From NCBI GenBank assembly GCA_905147135.1, contig LR990052.1, forward strand, positions 18,662,200 through 18,726,199: 64,000 nucleotides of DNA. Reading direction: 5' to 3'. The notes under the pieces are model-generated. The model had not been told where the DNA came from, made no database searches, and saw nothing but the letters and a program-made list of their open reading frames with translations. This DNA is from Blastobasis lacticolella (Eukaryota > Arthropoda > Insecta > Lepidoptera > Blastobasidae). Positions 35,384-46,871 of the stretch are shown here, one piece after another. Both the position numbers and the translations under genes were made by a program. Numbering within the stretch: the first letter of the stretch is position 1; every line of letters begins with the position of its first letter.

Positions 35384-38300
35384 CTACAAATTATTCGTTA
35401 CCAGTATTTTCCTAAAGGTCAAGTTTATTCTTTCATCCATTAACTTCTTTCTGGCGGGCAAGGAATGGTACCATATTTCGTTTGTTGGTGGATTCATAAA
35501 TAAAATGCTCCCATGTTTTAATTCAAGTTTCACTGAAACAATAACATTAGGTACCTAATCCAATCATTTGTCAGCACCCCGGTATGAGTTTAATACTTTA
35601 CCACGACTATCATTACATCGATAGTATTGATGGGTAGTTACCTCAAAAAGTCAATAAAAAATTTTTTTTATGTCATACGGTAGGCAAACAGGCAAGTGGG
35701 CCACCTGATGGAAAGTGGTCCCCAGTGCCTATAGATATTAGCAACACCAAGAGTATCGCCAATGCGTTGCCCACCTCTATAACACGTTGCTCTGGCAGTA
35801 AATAGGCAAATGCCCCCTCCCCTCCACTGCCGAAGCCACGGTTCCCCAAATCCCCACCCCATGGAAACCTTACTCACCGGCAGAAACACAATACTTAGCT
35901 GCGATATTCTGTAAGGTGGAGGTACTTCCCCAGTCGGGCGGCTCTAATTCGAATGAGATACCCCGCTATGCCCTACCTCTCTTAAAATTGTACCATAGTT
36001 CATTTCAGCCAGGTACGATTCATTTAATATATGAGTACCCACCGATGAAATGTACCGTCGAGGTAATGATCGACGAGGTAGTGTCATTCGAGGTAAAGCA
36101 TTAAACAGTATACTTACCTACCCTAAAGCACTCCTATAGCGTAGGTAAAAGAAGAACCAAAAAATTTGGACCATAGGGAGGAACCAGGAAGCGAATTCTA
36201 ATTTATGGGGTGTATTGGGGTCATGTTGGGGTCGTATGTAACGGTGTTATATTTTTCACGATAAGTCTCAATTACATCCCTAAACTGTTTTGTAGTTGTC
36301 GGAGGTTTCCATGACAACAGTATTCAAAACAAATATTTGCCATTTTAGTATCCATTTCTCTGTTGAGGGCAGTTGAAGTAATAATTACATAAAAACACAT
36401 TTAAGTATTGCAGTATAATGGAATACATGCAAATAAAAGATGGACAATACACTAAAACAATCTACAACATGGTAAGAACGAACTAATAATAATATATATA
36501 CCTATTCAACCTAAAAGCAACCTATCCTTCATCAAAATCATAAAATCAAGACCTTGACTGGTATTTATCGCCTAACAAGTAACTACTAGGTACTCGTAGT
36601 TACGAGTGTTACAAAGAAAACAAATACTGCGGAAAAATACGACCACATTTCCGGCACACCTAGTTTTCCACATTGCATAACTGGTTACATCAGTACGCAG
36701 ATATAGAAAATAATAAGTTATATTAAGCTGATTATGGCCCCACCCATGTAACGTATCCCGGAAATAAAACGAAAAGTGTCCAAAAATAATCTGCACACCG
36801 CTGTGTCTCGACAAGGAGATAAACGAAAATTTATCAGACACTGGCCGTTGCCTGATATTAATTCATTGGTGTCGTTAAACGAGGCTCTAGATAAGATGAA
36901 CGAGTGGCTTAACGATAAAATGCCGTTCGATTTTGTTCAACACTAAATACATGCTAGATGATAAAATTTTCAATTCCGTCATCGCACCATCCGCTCGCGG
37001 GCTGGGTGGTACTCGTCCTCATTACGTAAACCCTCTAGTGGTGTCCATGCGAAGACTCGAAAGAACGTTTCTCACTCCTACGATTCGGATGTGATGACTA
37101 TGACATGGGATCGTTCAAGAGGTATATTAGAGGTCTCCTTAGAGGCGAGCAACGGAATAGTAGCGTCCCTGGTGTTGCTGATGTCCATAGGCGGCGGTGA
37201 CCACTTTCCATCAGATGGCCCGCTTGCTGTTTGTCTGCCGTATTACAATGCGTAAATACTTAAGCGTGTAAAACTTACCTAGGCTTGCAAATCTTCTCAC
37301 GCAGGTAGTAAGAGGTAGGTAAGTACCTACTTAAAAATAAATAGATATGACATACAAGCAATTCCAATCAAATAGGTGTGGTGACCAGCAGAATAGAATA
37401 GCACCAACCTTGCACCACTCGTGGGTGTCGTACTCTTACATAGCGACAAAAGTTTTTGAGACAAAAGATCTGGCGTCTCCGTAGACTGGAAAACGGGCAA
37501 CAGCTTTTTCCTTTGTTTTATTTATATCTCCAATTCGCCTGCCAAGCGTGGAGATTATGGCATTAACCTCCCCTTTCGTTGAGTGGACTGTTTTGGGTTG
37601 TACTAATGGTGATAGGCTTGCAAACCTTCTCACGCAGGCAGTAAGAGGTAGGCAAGTGCTTGAAAATAAATAGATTGGACACACAAGCTATTCTAATCAA
37701 ACAGGTACATATTTCGTAATAACCTGTAATCAAGCCGAACAAAAAGAAACTTAACAAAGGCACATGTACCTATTGTTTCGTACCGCACTTAATCACCACT
37801 TCACTGCCAAGCCAAGTATGGTGAGCAATTATACGGCTTCGTTTACTTAAACAATAAATAAAATACTAATCAATAACCTTGATTGATTATGGACAAAGCA
37901 CAAGAGGTGTGTCAGGATCGTAGCTTGCGTGTGGCTCTCGATAGTCCGCCTACCCCTGTTATTTGGGATACGGGCGTGAGTGTGTATGAAGATATGTATG
38001 CACAATACTCCCAATATTCAAATGGATTACTATTCTTAATGCTATTAGGAGGTAATTTTAAAGAAAAGAAATTCAAGGAGAGATTACGTTTGAGTAATTG
38101 AATATTTAATCACGCTTATCACATATTGGAATCAAATGATAATTTATAATTTGAATATAAGCATTTAGGCCACCTAATTGATTAGTTATTAAAATCGGTT
38201 GTCATGGCATTATTCTCATAGCAAGACAAAGAAGAAATTATCTGAATATAAACTTAACTACGGCAGTCGGCTTATGATTAGAAGTCATACTTATGTAGGT

Positions 38301-41300
38301 TTCCATATACCTTAATATAGCGCTTATACTGTGACTAGAGCTTTAGGATGACCCATTTTAAACGTGGATAGGGTGCGCATGTAAGTAAACTTATCAAAGA
38401 TAGACGTATCATTACGATATCTTCATTAAGGGACACTCATTAACTGCGTGTAATATTGTCCTTTTCAACTAATACTTGTTTACATACAAGATAACGTGCT
38501 CTAAGGTTAGCTATAGCGTGAACGGTAAACATATTTACTGGTATATCCGATTATCGACAATAGTAATCTTCGAGATCTTTGGACTACCTTTAATTTTACC
38601 TTAAATTTATCAAGACCGTTTATTTCCTTTATTTTTCAGATAAAGGAAGCCAGATTTGGAGATGCGATAAGGACGTTAAATGACGCTATAAACTTCAGTC
38701 CCAATCGTGCCGGCCTCTCCTTGCTAGGGTACTGCTACTTCAGAACTCAGGCTTTCGTCGAAGCGGCAAACTGCTATGAACAATTATCCGTCATGCACCC
38801 GGATGTGCCCGAGTATAAACTATACTTCGCACAAGCCTTATACGAAGCGTCTATGTTCGACGAGTCTTACAAAGTTAGCATGCAAATAACATCACCAGAT
38901 CTAGAGAGAAAAGTTATTAAGTTACAATCTGCAATTAAGTATGGCGAAGAAGATACCATATCCGCTAAAGGACTAGTGGATGAGTATCCGCAAGAAGATC
39001 CGGACAAAGATATCAATTTGGGATGTTTGTTGTTTAAAGAGAATCAATACGAAGAAGCTTTACAGAAGTTCTCTAAAAGTCTCAATGTGCTAGGATTCAA
39101 CGCGCATCTACATTACAATGTGGCTCTATGCTATTTTAAACTGAAAGAATATCCACAAGCTCTAAAGCATATAACTCTTGTCATCGAAAGAGGGATCCGT
39201 GATCATCCTGAATTAGCAGTCGGCATGCAAGTCGAGACTTCTGAAGTTAAATCGGTCGGTAATACGTTGACCTTACATGAAACTGCCTTGACAGAAGTAT
39301 TCAATCTTAAAGCAGCCATTGAGTATCAACTTAAAAACATAGAGGCTGCTAGAGAAGCACTCAGTGACATGCCTCCGCGACATGAACATGAATTAGATGC
39401 AGTAACGTTACATAACTTAGCTTTAACTTCAATTGATATAAAGCCAACTGATGGATTTGAAAAATTACATTTTTTACTCCAACAGGATACATTCCCGCCG
39501 GAGACTTTTGCCAATCTCTTGTTGTTGTACTGCAAGTTCGAATATTATGACTTAGCTGCAGATGTTCTAGCAGAGAACGCGCAGTTTACGTATAAATACT
39601 TGACGCCTTACCTCTACGACTTTTTAGATGCAATAATCACTAGCCAAACATCTCCTGAGGAAGCTTTTCAGAAATATGAGGATATTGCTTCTAAACATGC
39701 TGAACAGTTGAGAAAGCTCACTAAAGTGGTTCAGGAAAGTCGCTCTCAGGGTGACAACGACCAAGTAAAAAAAGCAGTGGTCGAATACGAAGAAACGTTA
39801 GAGAGATACATACCTGTGGTCATGGCTCAGGCAAAAATTTACTGGGATATGGAAAATTATGGCCAAGTTGAAAAGATTTTTCGGAAATCTGTAGAATTTT
39901 GTAATGAATCTGACGTCTGGCGTCTGAACGTGGCTCATGTACTGTTCATGCAAGAGAACAAATACAAAGAAGCGGCAAGTTTTTACGAACCAATTGTCAA
40001 GAAACAGTATGACAATATTTTAGATGTAAGCGCAGTTGTATTAGCAAACTTATGTGTTTCATATATTATGACATCCCAAAATGAAGAAGCCGAAGATATA
40101 ATGAGAAAAATAGAGAAAGAAGAAGAACAACAGATTTTTGAAGATCCACAAAAGAAATTCTACCACCTGTGCATTGTCAATCTGGTAATAGGCACTCTGT
40201 ATTGTGCCAAAGGCAATTACGAATTTGGGATTTCGAGAGTGATTAAGTCACTGGAGCCATTCAACAAGCGTCTGGGGACTGATACGTGGTTTTATGCAAA
40301 GCGTTGTTTCTTATCATTTCTCGATAATCTAGCTAAGCATTTGATAGTTGTGAAAGATAATACTATAAAGGATTGTTTGCAGTTCCTTGAAGGAAGTGAG
40401 ACGCACGGTAGACGGGTAAGTACTGTGATAGAAAGCCCTTTCCAAGAAGAAGACGCGAACACAAAAGCCAAACAGACAGTGACATATGAGGCGCGGCTGT
40501 TGCGCTACATGTTTTACAAATTGCGGAACATTGATGACTATGTAACTATTGTTAAGTATGAAGACTTAAAGTAAAGTTTACCTGGTTGTACTGGCCTCTT
40601 GTCTTTTCCAGATTTGCGGGCGTCTCGGTGTTTTAACACAAAAGTTCTTTCCTGACCCAATGAGACCGACGCTATTGCGCAGTTAGGGTCTAAGTCTTTC
40701 TCGTTGTCTCTATGCTCACCTATGTGGTCTTGGCCATTTCTGTACCTTTATTGTAATAAACATCATTATTACGATACAAAATAATTCAATTGCGAGTTAA
40801 AATATTACAACATTGCGATAAAAATAAATGATCTGGATTTCATTGAAGTCGATAATGGTAATCTTCATGAAAGTAAGAAATTATAAGCACGTTTATTTAC
40901 TTACTTATTTACTAAAACGAAGTTATACTCAATTCCTTTGAGCGCCGTTAGAAAATCCCTCAAGGCCAACACGGGTGCTGGCCACGGCAAAGCCGGTACT
41001 GTAATCCCTGAATACGTGTACTTTATACCGGGTTCTCCGTACGCAACTTGTAGCCTTGGCAGTGGATAAACTTTGCCAAATATTCTATAACAATATTTTA
41101 GTGTATCAAATACCTAATTAAAATAGTTTCTAATACTTATAACGCCACAAATCGTTATCTAAATCTCTTGATACTGACACTTTATTAAAATTGAAACAGA
41201 GGTGACGTGTTCCACAAGGTATACCTACTTAATCTTCGACAGATCCCCTGTAAAGTATTCCACCACACCTTCCAGTTCCTCAAACAAATCAGTCGCTACC

Positions 41301-41398
41301 GATGCCGGTATCGGCACCGCGTACTCCAAATCGAGGTCCTCTTCAGATATTGATTGCCATTGAACGGCTTTCGTATCGATTTCCTTTAATCTGTTCAT
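35384..41398 (-). CDS. ALKBH2: DNA oxidative demethylase ALKBH2 homologue
   Basis: Four coding exons with matching phases: 41398-41229, 41084-40905, 40745-40582, 35532-35384; 220 residues (human ALKBH2 is 261). Fe(II)/2-oxoglutarate dioxygenase features: FEELEGVVEYFTGDLSKI; FGKVYPLPR and AYGEPGIKYTYSG (substrate-loop region); the iron ligands H128-x-D130 in HIGEHRDNE; H194 in WYHSLP; and 2OG-binding arginines R206 and R212 in RINLTFRK. The family repairs N1-methyladenine and N3-methylcytosine in double-stranded DNA in the nucleus. The last intron (35533-40581, about 5 kb) holds the whole IFT70 gene on the other strand. The start at 41398 was chosen because the frame upstream loses resemblance; a longer N-terminus is possible. 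Confidence 0.92.
35640..35900 (-). mobile_element. Non-LTR retrotransposon tail repeat
   Basis: Contains GGGCCACCTGATGGAAAGTG and following sequence, shared in the same or inverted orientation with 3105-3180, 37090-37245 and 41935-42110. It lies in the last ALKBH2 intron, just beyond its final exon. Confidence 0.6.
36418..40574 (+). CDS. IFT70: Intraflagellar transport protein IFT70 / TTC30 (DYF-1)
   Basis: Two coding exons: 36418-36471 (18 codons, IKDGQYTKTIYNM, GTAAG donor) and 38640-40574. The junction is phase 0, giving 662 residues, against 665 for human TTC30A. The second exon begins IKEARFGDAIRTL and contains the TPR solenoid with highly conserved blocks: RAGLSLLGYCYFRTQ, FNLKAAIEYQLKN, GFEKLHFLLQQDTFPPETFAN, MAQAKIYWDMENY, LNVAHVLFMQENKYKEA and VNLVIGTLYCAKGNYEFGIS. 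It is an IFT-B core subunit needed for ciliary assembly and axonemal polyglutamylation. In insects, expression is expected in ciliated sensory neurons and sperm lineages. It lies wholly within an ALKBH2 intron, opposite strand; its stop codon is 7 bp from an ALKBH2 donor. Confidence 0.95.
37090..37245 (+). mobile_element. Non-LTR retrotransposon 3' tail fragment
   Basis: The plus strand encodes a decayed SFKRYIRGLLRGEQRN-like tail, followed by the GGCGGCGGTGACCACTTTCC repeat. It matches 41935-42110. The upstream 36900-37090 may belong to the same element. Located in the IFT70 intron. Confidence 0.6.
37378..37600 (+). mobile_element. SINE-B copy 2, 3'-truncated
   Basis: Homologous to 26640-26890 (AGAATAGAATAGCACCAACC, GTGGGTGTCGTAC, GCGTGGAGATTATGG) but without the GATGAT tail. 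Located in the IFT70 intron. Confidence 0.6.
37889..38101 (+). CDS. Small unrecognised ORF in the IFT70 intron
   Basis: 70 codons from ATG 37889, beginning MDKAQEVCQDRSLRVAL, with a hydrophobic segment GLLFLMLLGG near the C-terminus. A possible splice donor (GGAG|GTAATT at about 38050) suggests it could instead be a first exon. No family is recognised and no partner exon was found. It may be chance. It would lie inside the IFT70 intron on the same strand. Confidence 0.2.
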   Translation: MDKAQEVCQDRSLRVALDSPPTPVIWDTGVSVYEDMYAQYSQYSNGLLFLMLLGGNFKEKKFKERLRLSN

Positions 41399-41934
41399 AA
41401 CCTTGTTCCTGAGAAAGTTAAAAGGAACCTTGCAATGAAGTTGAAGCCACTTCTTAATCCGGAAGCAAAGATATACTACGTCCGGAAGCCTTCCCAACAA
41501 GTACCTACTTGGGTTAGTATGAGTAAGTTGTGTAGGTATAGTAATAATGGGATATCCAAAAGCAGCTAGGTAAGTGGTACGTATATGTATATATTTCATA
41601 GTCTTCATATAAAACATCTTTCTATAGATTACATATCAAAGGTAATTGTTTACCATCGTAAGAGTCATCGGCCATACTTTGTGAACCCACTTATAACCTA
41701 CATAATAGAAAATGAATTTATCTTGTAGAAGTTAAATATTAGATAAGTGCAAAAGTAAATAATAAAACTGGGACTTCACCTATACGAGTATGTCTTAAGC
41801 ATAAGGCAACGTTAACTTTACGTAGGAGTAACAACGGCTAATTTAATAATTCGGTTTTGCCAGCCATTTTGTCAGCAGCTTTTGGTTTAAGAGTTTCTGC
41901 AGCAGTGCCCTTAGTGCCAGTATTTCAGTGAGCT

Positions 41935-42110
41935 TTTATGAGACACTACGGTGTGGAATGAGCTCTCAGCTATAGTGTTTTCTTTGGGCTATAACATGGA
42001 ATCGTTCCAGAGGTATATTAGAGGTCTTTTTAGAGGCGGGCAACGCATTGGTAACTCCCCTGATGCTGACGTCCATAGGCGGCGGTGACCACTTTCCATC
42101 AGTGGAACAT
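41935..42110 (+). mobile_element. Non-LTR retrotransposon 3' tail fragment
   Basis: The plus strand reads WNELSAIVFSLGYNMESFQR then YIRGLFRGGQRIG, then the GGCGGCGGTGACCACTTTCC repeat. This is the same family as 37090-37245 and typical of the C-terminus of Jockey/CR1-like elements. Confidence 0.65.
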
Positions 42111-42149
42111 AAAGTAACTGGGACGAAATATATTCCCAAACGCTTCCCA

Positions 42150-42330
42150 GCCGAGTTGGATTGGATTTGTGGATTGACCTCTTTCTCCAGACCGCTGAAA
42201 ATTCACAGCAGTTGGCTGTGGACGACACAGTACCGCCCTATGGGGAGACCTGGGGGAGGCCTATGCTCAGCAGTGGACGGCTTTCGGCTGATCATCATAA
42301 TCAGTCATCATCAGATGATGATCAGCACCA
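42150..42330 (+). mobile_element. RTE-clade 3' tail fragment
   Basis: Resembles the end of 29500-29862 (GGGGGAGGCCTATGCTCAGC, CTTTCGGCTGATCATCAT), with a CATCATCAGATGATGATC tail. It marks the left limit of clearly native repeat DNA before the secreted-gene cluster. Confidence 0.65.
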
Positions 42331-42599
42331 AGAAATTAAAATTTACAATTAATCAAGCGTAGGAGACTGTAACATAGATTAGGCGAAAAAAATAATTAAA
42401 ATATCTAGCGGATAACTATATGGAAATTATAGTAGGTGTACGTCTACAGGAAACGTCCTGAAATCAAAACTTAGCGATTTCAGACTTATTGATTTTGTTT
42501 CATAAAAGTCGCTGCAGATTGCTCTTTTAAAAAACTTATACTAGTATTGATGCTCTTGCAGCACACAAATTGTTTCGTCCTTCCGTTTTCTTTGAAGTG

Positions 42600-43105
42600 A
42601 ACTTTTAAGTTAGATATAAACTAGTAGAGAACATCAGCAAATGTGTGACGTAATACAACAATGTAATTTTCTAGAAATAACTTTATTTCGGTAAATAAAT
42701 TTTGTAATACTCTTGAAAACATGAGAAGCTATGGAAATTATACGTAGTATAATGTTACAATGTTTCAATTTAAGTAAATTTGTAGAATGTCTAAGAATAA
42801 TTTACATGCAACTGGATTCAAAAAGTGTCAGTAAGATGCTATAGATTTTCTCTAAGAACTTGTAATAGATATCAATGTGTTTGAAGTAAATAAATTTGTT
42901 TTGTCCAATCATTAACTCCAAACAAACTGATAAAGGACCAGCGAATGTGTGATACAATAAAACAGTGTAATTTCGCAGAAACTACTTTATTTGAAATTTA
43001 TTTAGTTTTAAAAGTATGAACAATTGTTATTAAAGTTTGACAAAAAATCTGTAACTATTGGTATTGATATTCCAAAAATGGTATTGAGATTTCAGTAACT
43101 AATCA
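42600..43105 (-). other. 3' region of the cysteine-repeat gene copy, with an upstream paralogous remnant
   Basis: 42620-42705 and 42917-42999 are related to each other. The second also matches 46965-47060, the 3' end of the complete gene at 47112. Each has, on the minus strand, an AATAAAGT polyadenylation-type signal. 42620-42705 may be the relic 3' end of a lost third gene copy. Confidence 0.45.
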
Positions 43106-43549
43106 TTAGTTTGGATAACCCTTGAAACCGAGAGTTCTCCATTCTTCTTTATGTTCATCCGTGGTCTCATATCCGCCGGGGATTTGTCTTGTAGTGTGTT
43201 TATGAACAGGTTTTTGGAAGCACACCCAGTCATAAGAGTTATAGTATTGACCCGGAATTTCTTTCCAAAGAAGATAGCCGTCAGAACATGTTGGAGATTG
43301 AGCGTTTTTATAACACCTCCAGCCCTCAAAGTTCAGATGTGAAACAGATTCCCAGCGAATCCGTCCATCGGGACAGAATGGAGCGCTTTGATAAACTTCT
43401 CGATTTTGAGCTGATGCTAGACCAGTGCTGCCAAACTCGATTTTCCAAACTTTTTTAAAATCTACTGCGACTGTTGTAAATTGGAGGCGTAAATGAGATA
43501 AGTAGTCTCTTATCAGTTTGTTTTGAATGGTTGAAACAATATAGAACAC
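43106..43549 (-). CDS. Cysteine-repeat protein, 5'-truncated copy (CR1x)
   Basis: The ORF has one copy of a novel four-cysteine domain (CPDGRIRWESVSHLNFEGWR, then C, PTC, WVC) and ends in a different tail (ETTDEHKEEWRTLGFKGYPN). 43207-43432 is identical over 226 bp to 47417-47642 in the complete paralogue. Upstream of GGCAGCACTGG the similarity stops: the signal-peptide exon and intron seen in the paralogue are missing, and the N-terminus here is not signal-like. It is probably a truncated duplicate or pseudogene. It is divergent from the gene at 43708. Confidence 0.55.
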   Translation of the reverse strand: MFYIVSTIQNKLIRDYLSHLRLQFTTVAVDFKKVWKIEFGSTGLASAQNREVYQSAPFCPDGRIRWESVSHLNFEGWRCYKNAQSPTCSDGYLLWKEIPGQYYNSYDWVCFQKPVHKHTTRQIPGGYETTDEHKEEWRTLGFKGYPN

Positions 43550-43639
43550 TCCTTGTTTGTTTGAATTGGCATGCCCACTCTGTTATCAATTGAACAGTTG
43601 AAAAACAAGTTGATAAAATTGACCTCTGGCATGCGCTAA

Positions 43640-43707
43640 CTGATAATAGACCTTTATAAGCAGTACTAGTCTCATGGATCCTCAGTAAAACTTCATAAGC
43701 TAGCATT
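43640..43707 (+). promoter_or_regulatory. Core promoter of the solenoid gene
   Basis: A GATA motif (TGATAAT, 43641-43647), then a TATA box (TTTATAAG, 43653-43660) and a TCAGT initiator whose A is at 43684, 31 nt from the TATA box. The layout is the same as at 47776-47860 and 48340-48415. Confidence 0.6.
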
Positions 43708-44724
43708 ATGTTCGACAAAGCAGCAATCGTGCTCACGATTCTTGGAACCTCATGTAAGTATTGTCCATCAAATGATTTCTTTTTTGAAATTTTTCTGAAT
43801 TGCTTCTAAAACAACTGTTCTTTCACAGTGGTTCAGGCGTTTCCAGCAGAAAATAACCTGAATCCGAGATTGACAACTCATCTGAGATGTCCCGAAGGAT
43901 ATTTTGATAACATGGTTTTCTCTAACGCCACTTTCTATCCGATGGACAACCTCTGCTGGCTGTCTGCGAAGAACATCTCGTTCATCAACTGCAAATTCCT
44001 CGTGTCTCCCGAAAGCTTCCAACTCATCGGCTCCAATGTTACTCTGATCAGAAACGTATTTTCCGGTGAGAACAAAGATCTTGATATTATCGTTGATAGG
44101 ATTGTTTTGGCGAACAATACCTTCTCAGGCAACGGCCAAATTCATTCACTAATGGGAAAGCACATCAGTATCACTGGCAACAAATACGTCGGAAATTACC
44201 AGCAGCATAGTATGAATGCACTAACTGTGAAGAGGATCAGCAATAATTATACCGGCGGATTTCAGGTGCATAAGACAGAAGCTGACGACGTTGATGAGCT
44301 TGAAAATCATTTTGATGGTTCACAACAAACCCACACTTTGAATGCTTTCGACATCACCCAGTTGAGCAACGAGTACTTCGGCGCCTTTCAAAACCATAGC
44401 GCGAATACAACTAATTTGTTCCGTGCTCGTAATGAGTATTATGGTTGCGACCAAACCCATACCACTAAAGCAGATCTTACCCTAGATCACTACAATCATC
44501 ACGTTGGAACTCGAGTGATGATTACGCAATCAGGAGAATCTGGAGGACTGATTACGGACAAATCTGTTCTTGGTCATAGTGGTATCTGTGCAAGCTTGAC
44601 TTCATCGGGTCCGAGGTTCAGCAATTTCGAAAATTCTGACGACCCGAAACTCGAGCCTATGTGGTTGACAATGATACCCGATATACACGGACTATTGAAT
44701 CATAGGTATTTGTTAAATAATTAG
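43708..44724 (+). CDS. Secreted 21-residue-periodic solenoid (putative beta-helix) protein
   Basis: Two exons: 43708-43753 (signal peptide MFDKAAIVLTILGTS) and 43829-44724, joined in phase 1; 313 residues. A predicted cleavage is near residue 19. Residues about 110-232 are six repeats with a Q-x-H or QxxH core, whose histidines fall at exactly 21-residue spacing (H121, 142, 163, 184, 205, 226). Each repeat has Asn at its start and alternating hydrophobics, the pattern of a parallel beta-helix. Several N-x-S/T sites are present. I recognise no family or enzyme motif. The exon-1 cassette and promoter match those of the genes at 47112 and 48416. The N-terminal half (residues 30-105) has similar but less regular coils. 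Confidence 0.75.
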
Positions 44725-46200
44725 CACTCTATGAAACTAGTTTTAGCAATAGAATTTCAATAACAAGAATTGATTGATTTAAAGTCATATAAAAAGTTTT
44801 CATTGAAAATCCTTGCATCCTTTTCCTCGCTACGAAATCCTTTGGAATTATTTGAATAATTTGGAATATTTTTTGTGCTGAAAACAAAACTTGGTATCGT
44901 TCTAGCAACTATAATTGGTATTCTTCTGATAGCAATACGTATTTTTACTAGAACCAAAGCAACTGACAATAACAGCGTGTATGTTTTGGTGGTTATTCTT
45001 AGTAATTGTTTGCTTATTAATTTATAACTTCTAAATATGTATGCTAAGAATTTTTAAAAGAAAGTATTATTATTGACAATTGTGAAATGGTTTTTAACTA
45101 TGACTATTGTATGTATTCTATGAATGTCAGACGTAATATTTTGTATCAGGATGTTTTTTTTTATATTTCAAAGTTGCCTGATGATGTCTGAATCATACGG
45201 ACGAAACGTCGCATAATGAAAAAAATAATAAAAAAACATTAGAAAATTGCTCATTGAACTGAATTCCGATTTCAAAAACTTCGAATCTTGAAAAAGTTTT
45301 TCAATTAGATTCACTTATGAATATGATTCACTTTACGTCATGGTAAAAAACATAGCTTTTGAATTTTCAGGGAGATTTCAGTTATTGATGTGTGATTTTT
45401 AGTGATGTATTAATTGCTTCTAGAACATGAATTTTTAATGATTCAGGTCGTGATTAATGTGAGTTTCTTATAGCTTTTTGATAAATGAATCAAAAGAGTG
45501 AACTACTATTGCCAACATAATTTCTATGACTGAATGTCAATCTCTTGCTGGAGATCAAGTAAAACAATTATTTAACGGAACATTTTATAAATTTGTTTGT
45601 ACAAGCATAACAAACTAATTTTTCAAAATTTGACGCGCCAATTGTTGGATCTCTATCTGTAAAATAAAATTTAGTGAAAGAGTATTGTCTTCTATTAATA
45701 CAAAACTTCTAGAAGTAGAACCATATTTTCTTATTAATTACATTGGCATTGTTTATTGTGACGTTGTGGTTATGATAGTGACGATGACTTCATTAATTTG
45801 CACAAAAACAAGTTTATCAATGGCCTGCTTGTTTCAACTAGGTATCGGAACTTTAAAACCATTTTTCGTTGAATTGTTTACGCAAATAACAAATTCTGAT
45901 TTTTTTCTTATTTTCTCGTTTTTTAAATGCTCTGATAAGCTTTGTACAAACTGAATTTATGTAAAATTGGAATTCGTCCACACCATTCTCTTCGTTATTA
46001 AGAAAGGAAAAAATGGTCTATAATAAAGTGTGACTATCAATCATAGAAACGAATTATCATCAAGAAAACAGCGAGGTCCATTTGGACCCCTGTTATGAGT
46101 TTAAGGTTAAATTAATTAGAGTCGGTTAACCGATTGTATCATAAGGTCTCAGGTATAAAACAAATTTTGATAAATTAAACAAAGTGATTAATTGATTATG
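44725..46200. other. AT-rich spacer in the secreted-gene cluster
   Basis: No complete gene. The plus strand at about 44892-45026 reads an open hydrophobic segment (IVLATIIGILLIAIRIF) ending in TAA but lacking a start, possibly the relic of a membrane-anchored protein. The remainder is AT-rich with no recognised repeat. Confidence 0.3.
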
Positions 46201-46279
46201 CTGAAAGTACTTTATTCAATGTCAAATTGCTATAAAACATTCTATGGATAATTAATCTAAGTGACGAGAATCTTCAGCA

Positions 46280-46560
46280 TTTCGCTTCTTCTTCTTCTGG
46301 TCATCGTTGGAACCAACTAATATGATACCAAATTTAACCATAAAAACCCATTTTCTCATATAAATACAGTAGTTACAAAATTTCGCTTATTCTCTTAATA
46401 ATATAGATGTCTAGTGAGTACTAAGTACAGTGGTTATAAGGATAATGCATTGAATAATAACAACGTAGTTAATTGTACTTACATATGGATCCAATAATGG
46501 CCAGGAAAACATATAGTCGCGCTTGTCCCTAAAGTTGAAAGGTCTTACGTACTCGCTGGG
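46280..46560 (-). pseudogene. Possible two-exon C-terminal gene relic
   Basis: On the minus strand an open segment (YVRPFNFRDKRDYMFSWPLL then DPY, about 46495-46555) ends at a GTAAGTAC donor. A TATTAG acceptor near 46320 continues in phase to TMTRRRRSEMLKILVT and a stop, followed by AATAAAGTACTTTCAG near 46210. The 3' motif recurs near 49930 and resembles the ends of the neighbouring genes. No N-terminus was found and no family recognised. Confidence 0.3.
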
Positions 46561-46871
46561 CTATTCATGGGAATAATTACTCATTAAAATGTATTTATTC
46601 CACTAGAACCGTGATTTGTTCAAGTGGGGGGGTAACGTTTCAATAGAATAAATTTTCAAGATTGAAAAACAAGTTTATCACTCGTTTCGTCTAGTTAATT
46701 TGACCTATGCAACCTTTTTTCAAGTGAACAATGTCACAAGGTCCCGGGCTGATTGACGGCATTTCGATTGTTATTTAGAACGAATTTTGATGGTCCAATT
46801 TACTGAAAAACAAAGTGATCAGGGACCTTTTGATCCTTGCAGGTTAATCAACAGGAAAATCAGACAGATTA

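Noticed and set aside
45685..45954. 89-codon hydrophobic ORF in the secreted-gene cluster
   Set aside because: AT-driven composition; no splice or promoter pattern like the neighbouring genes.
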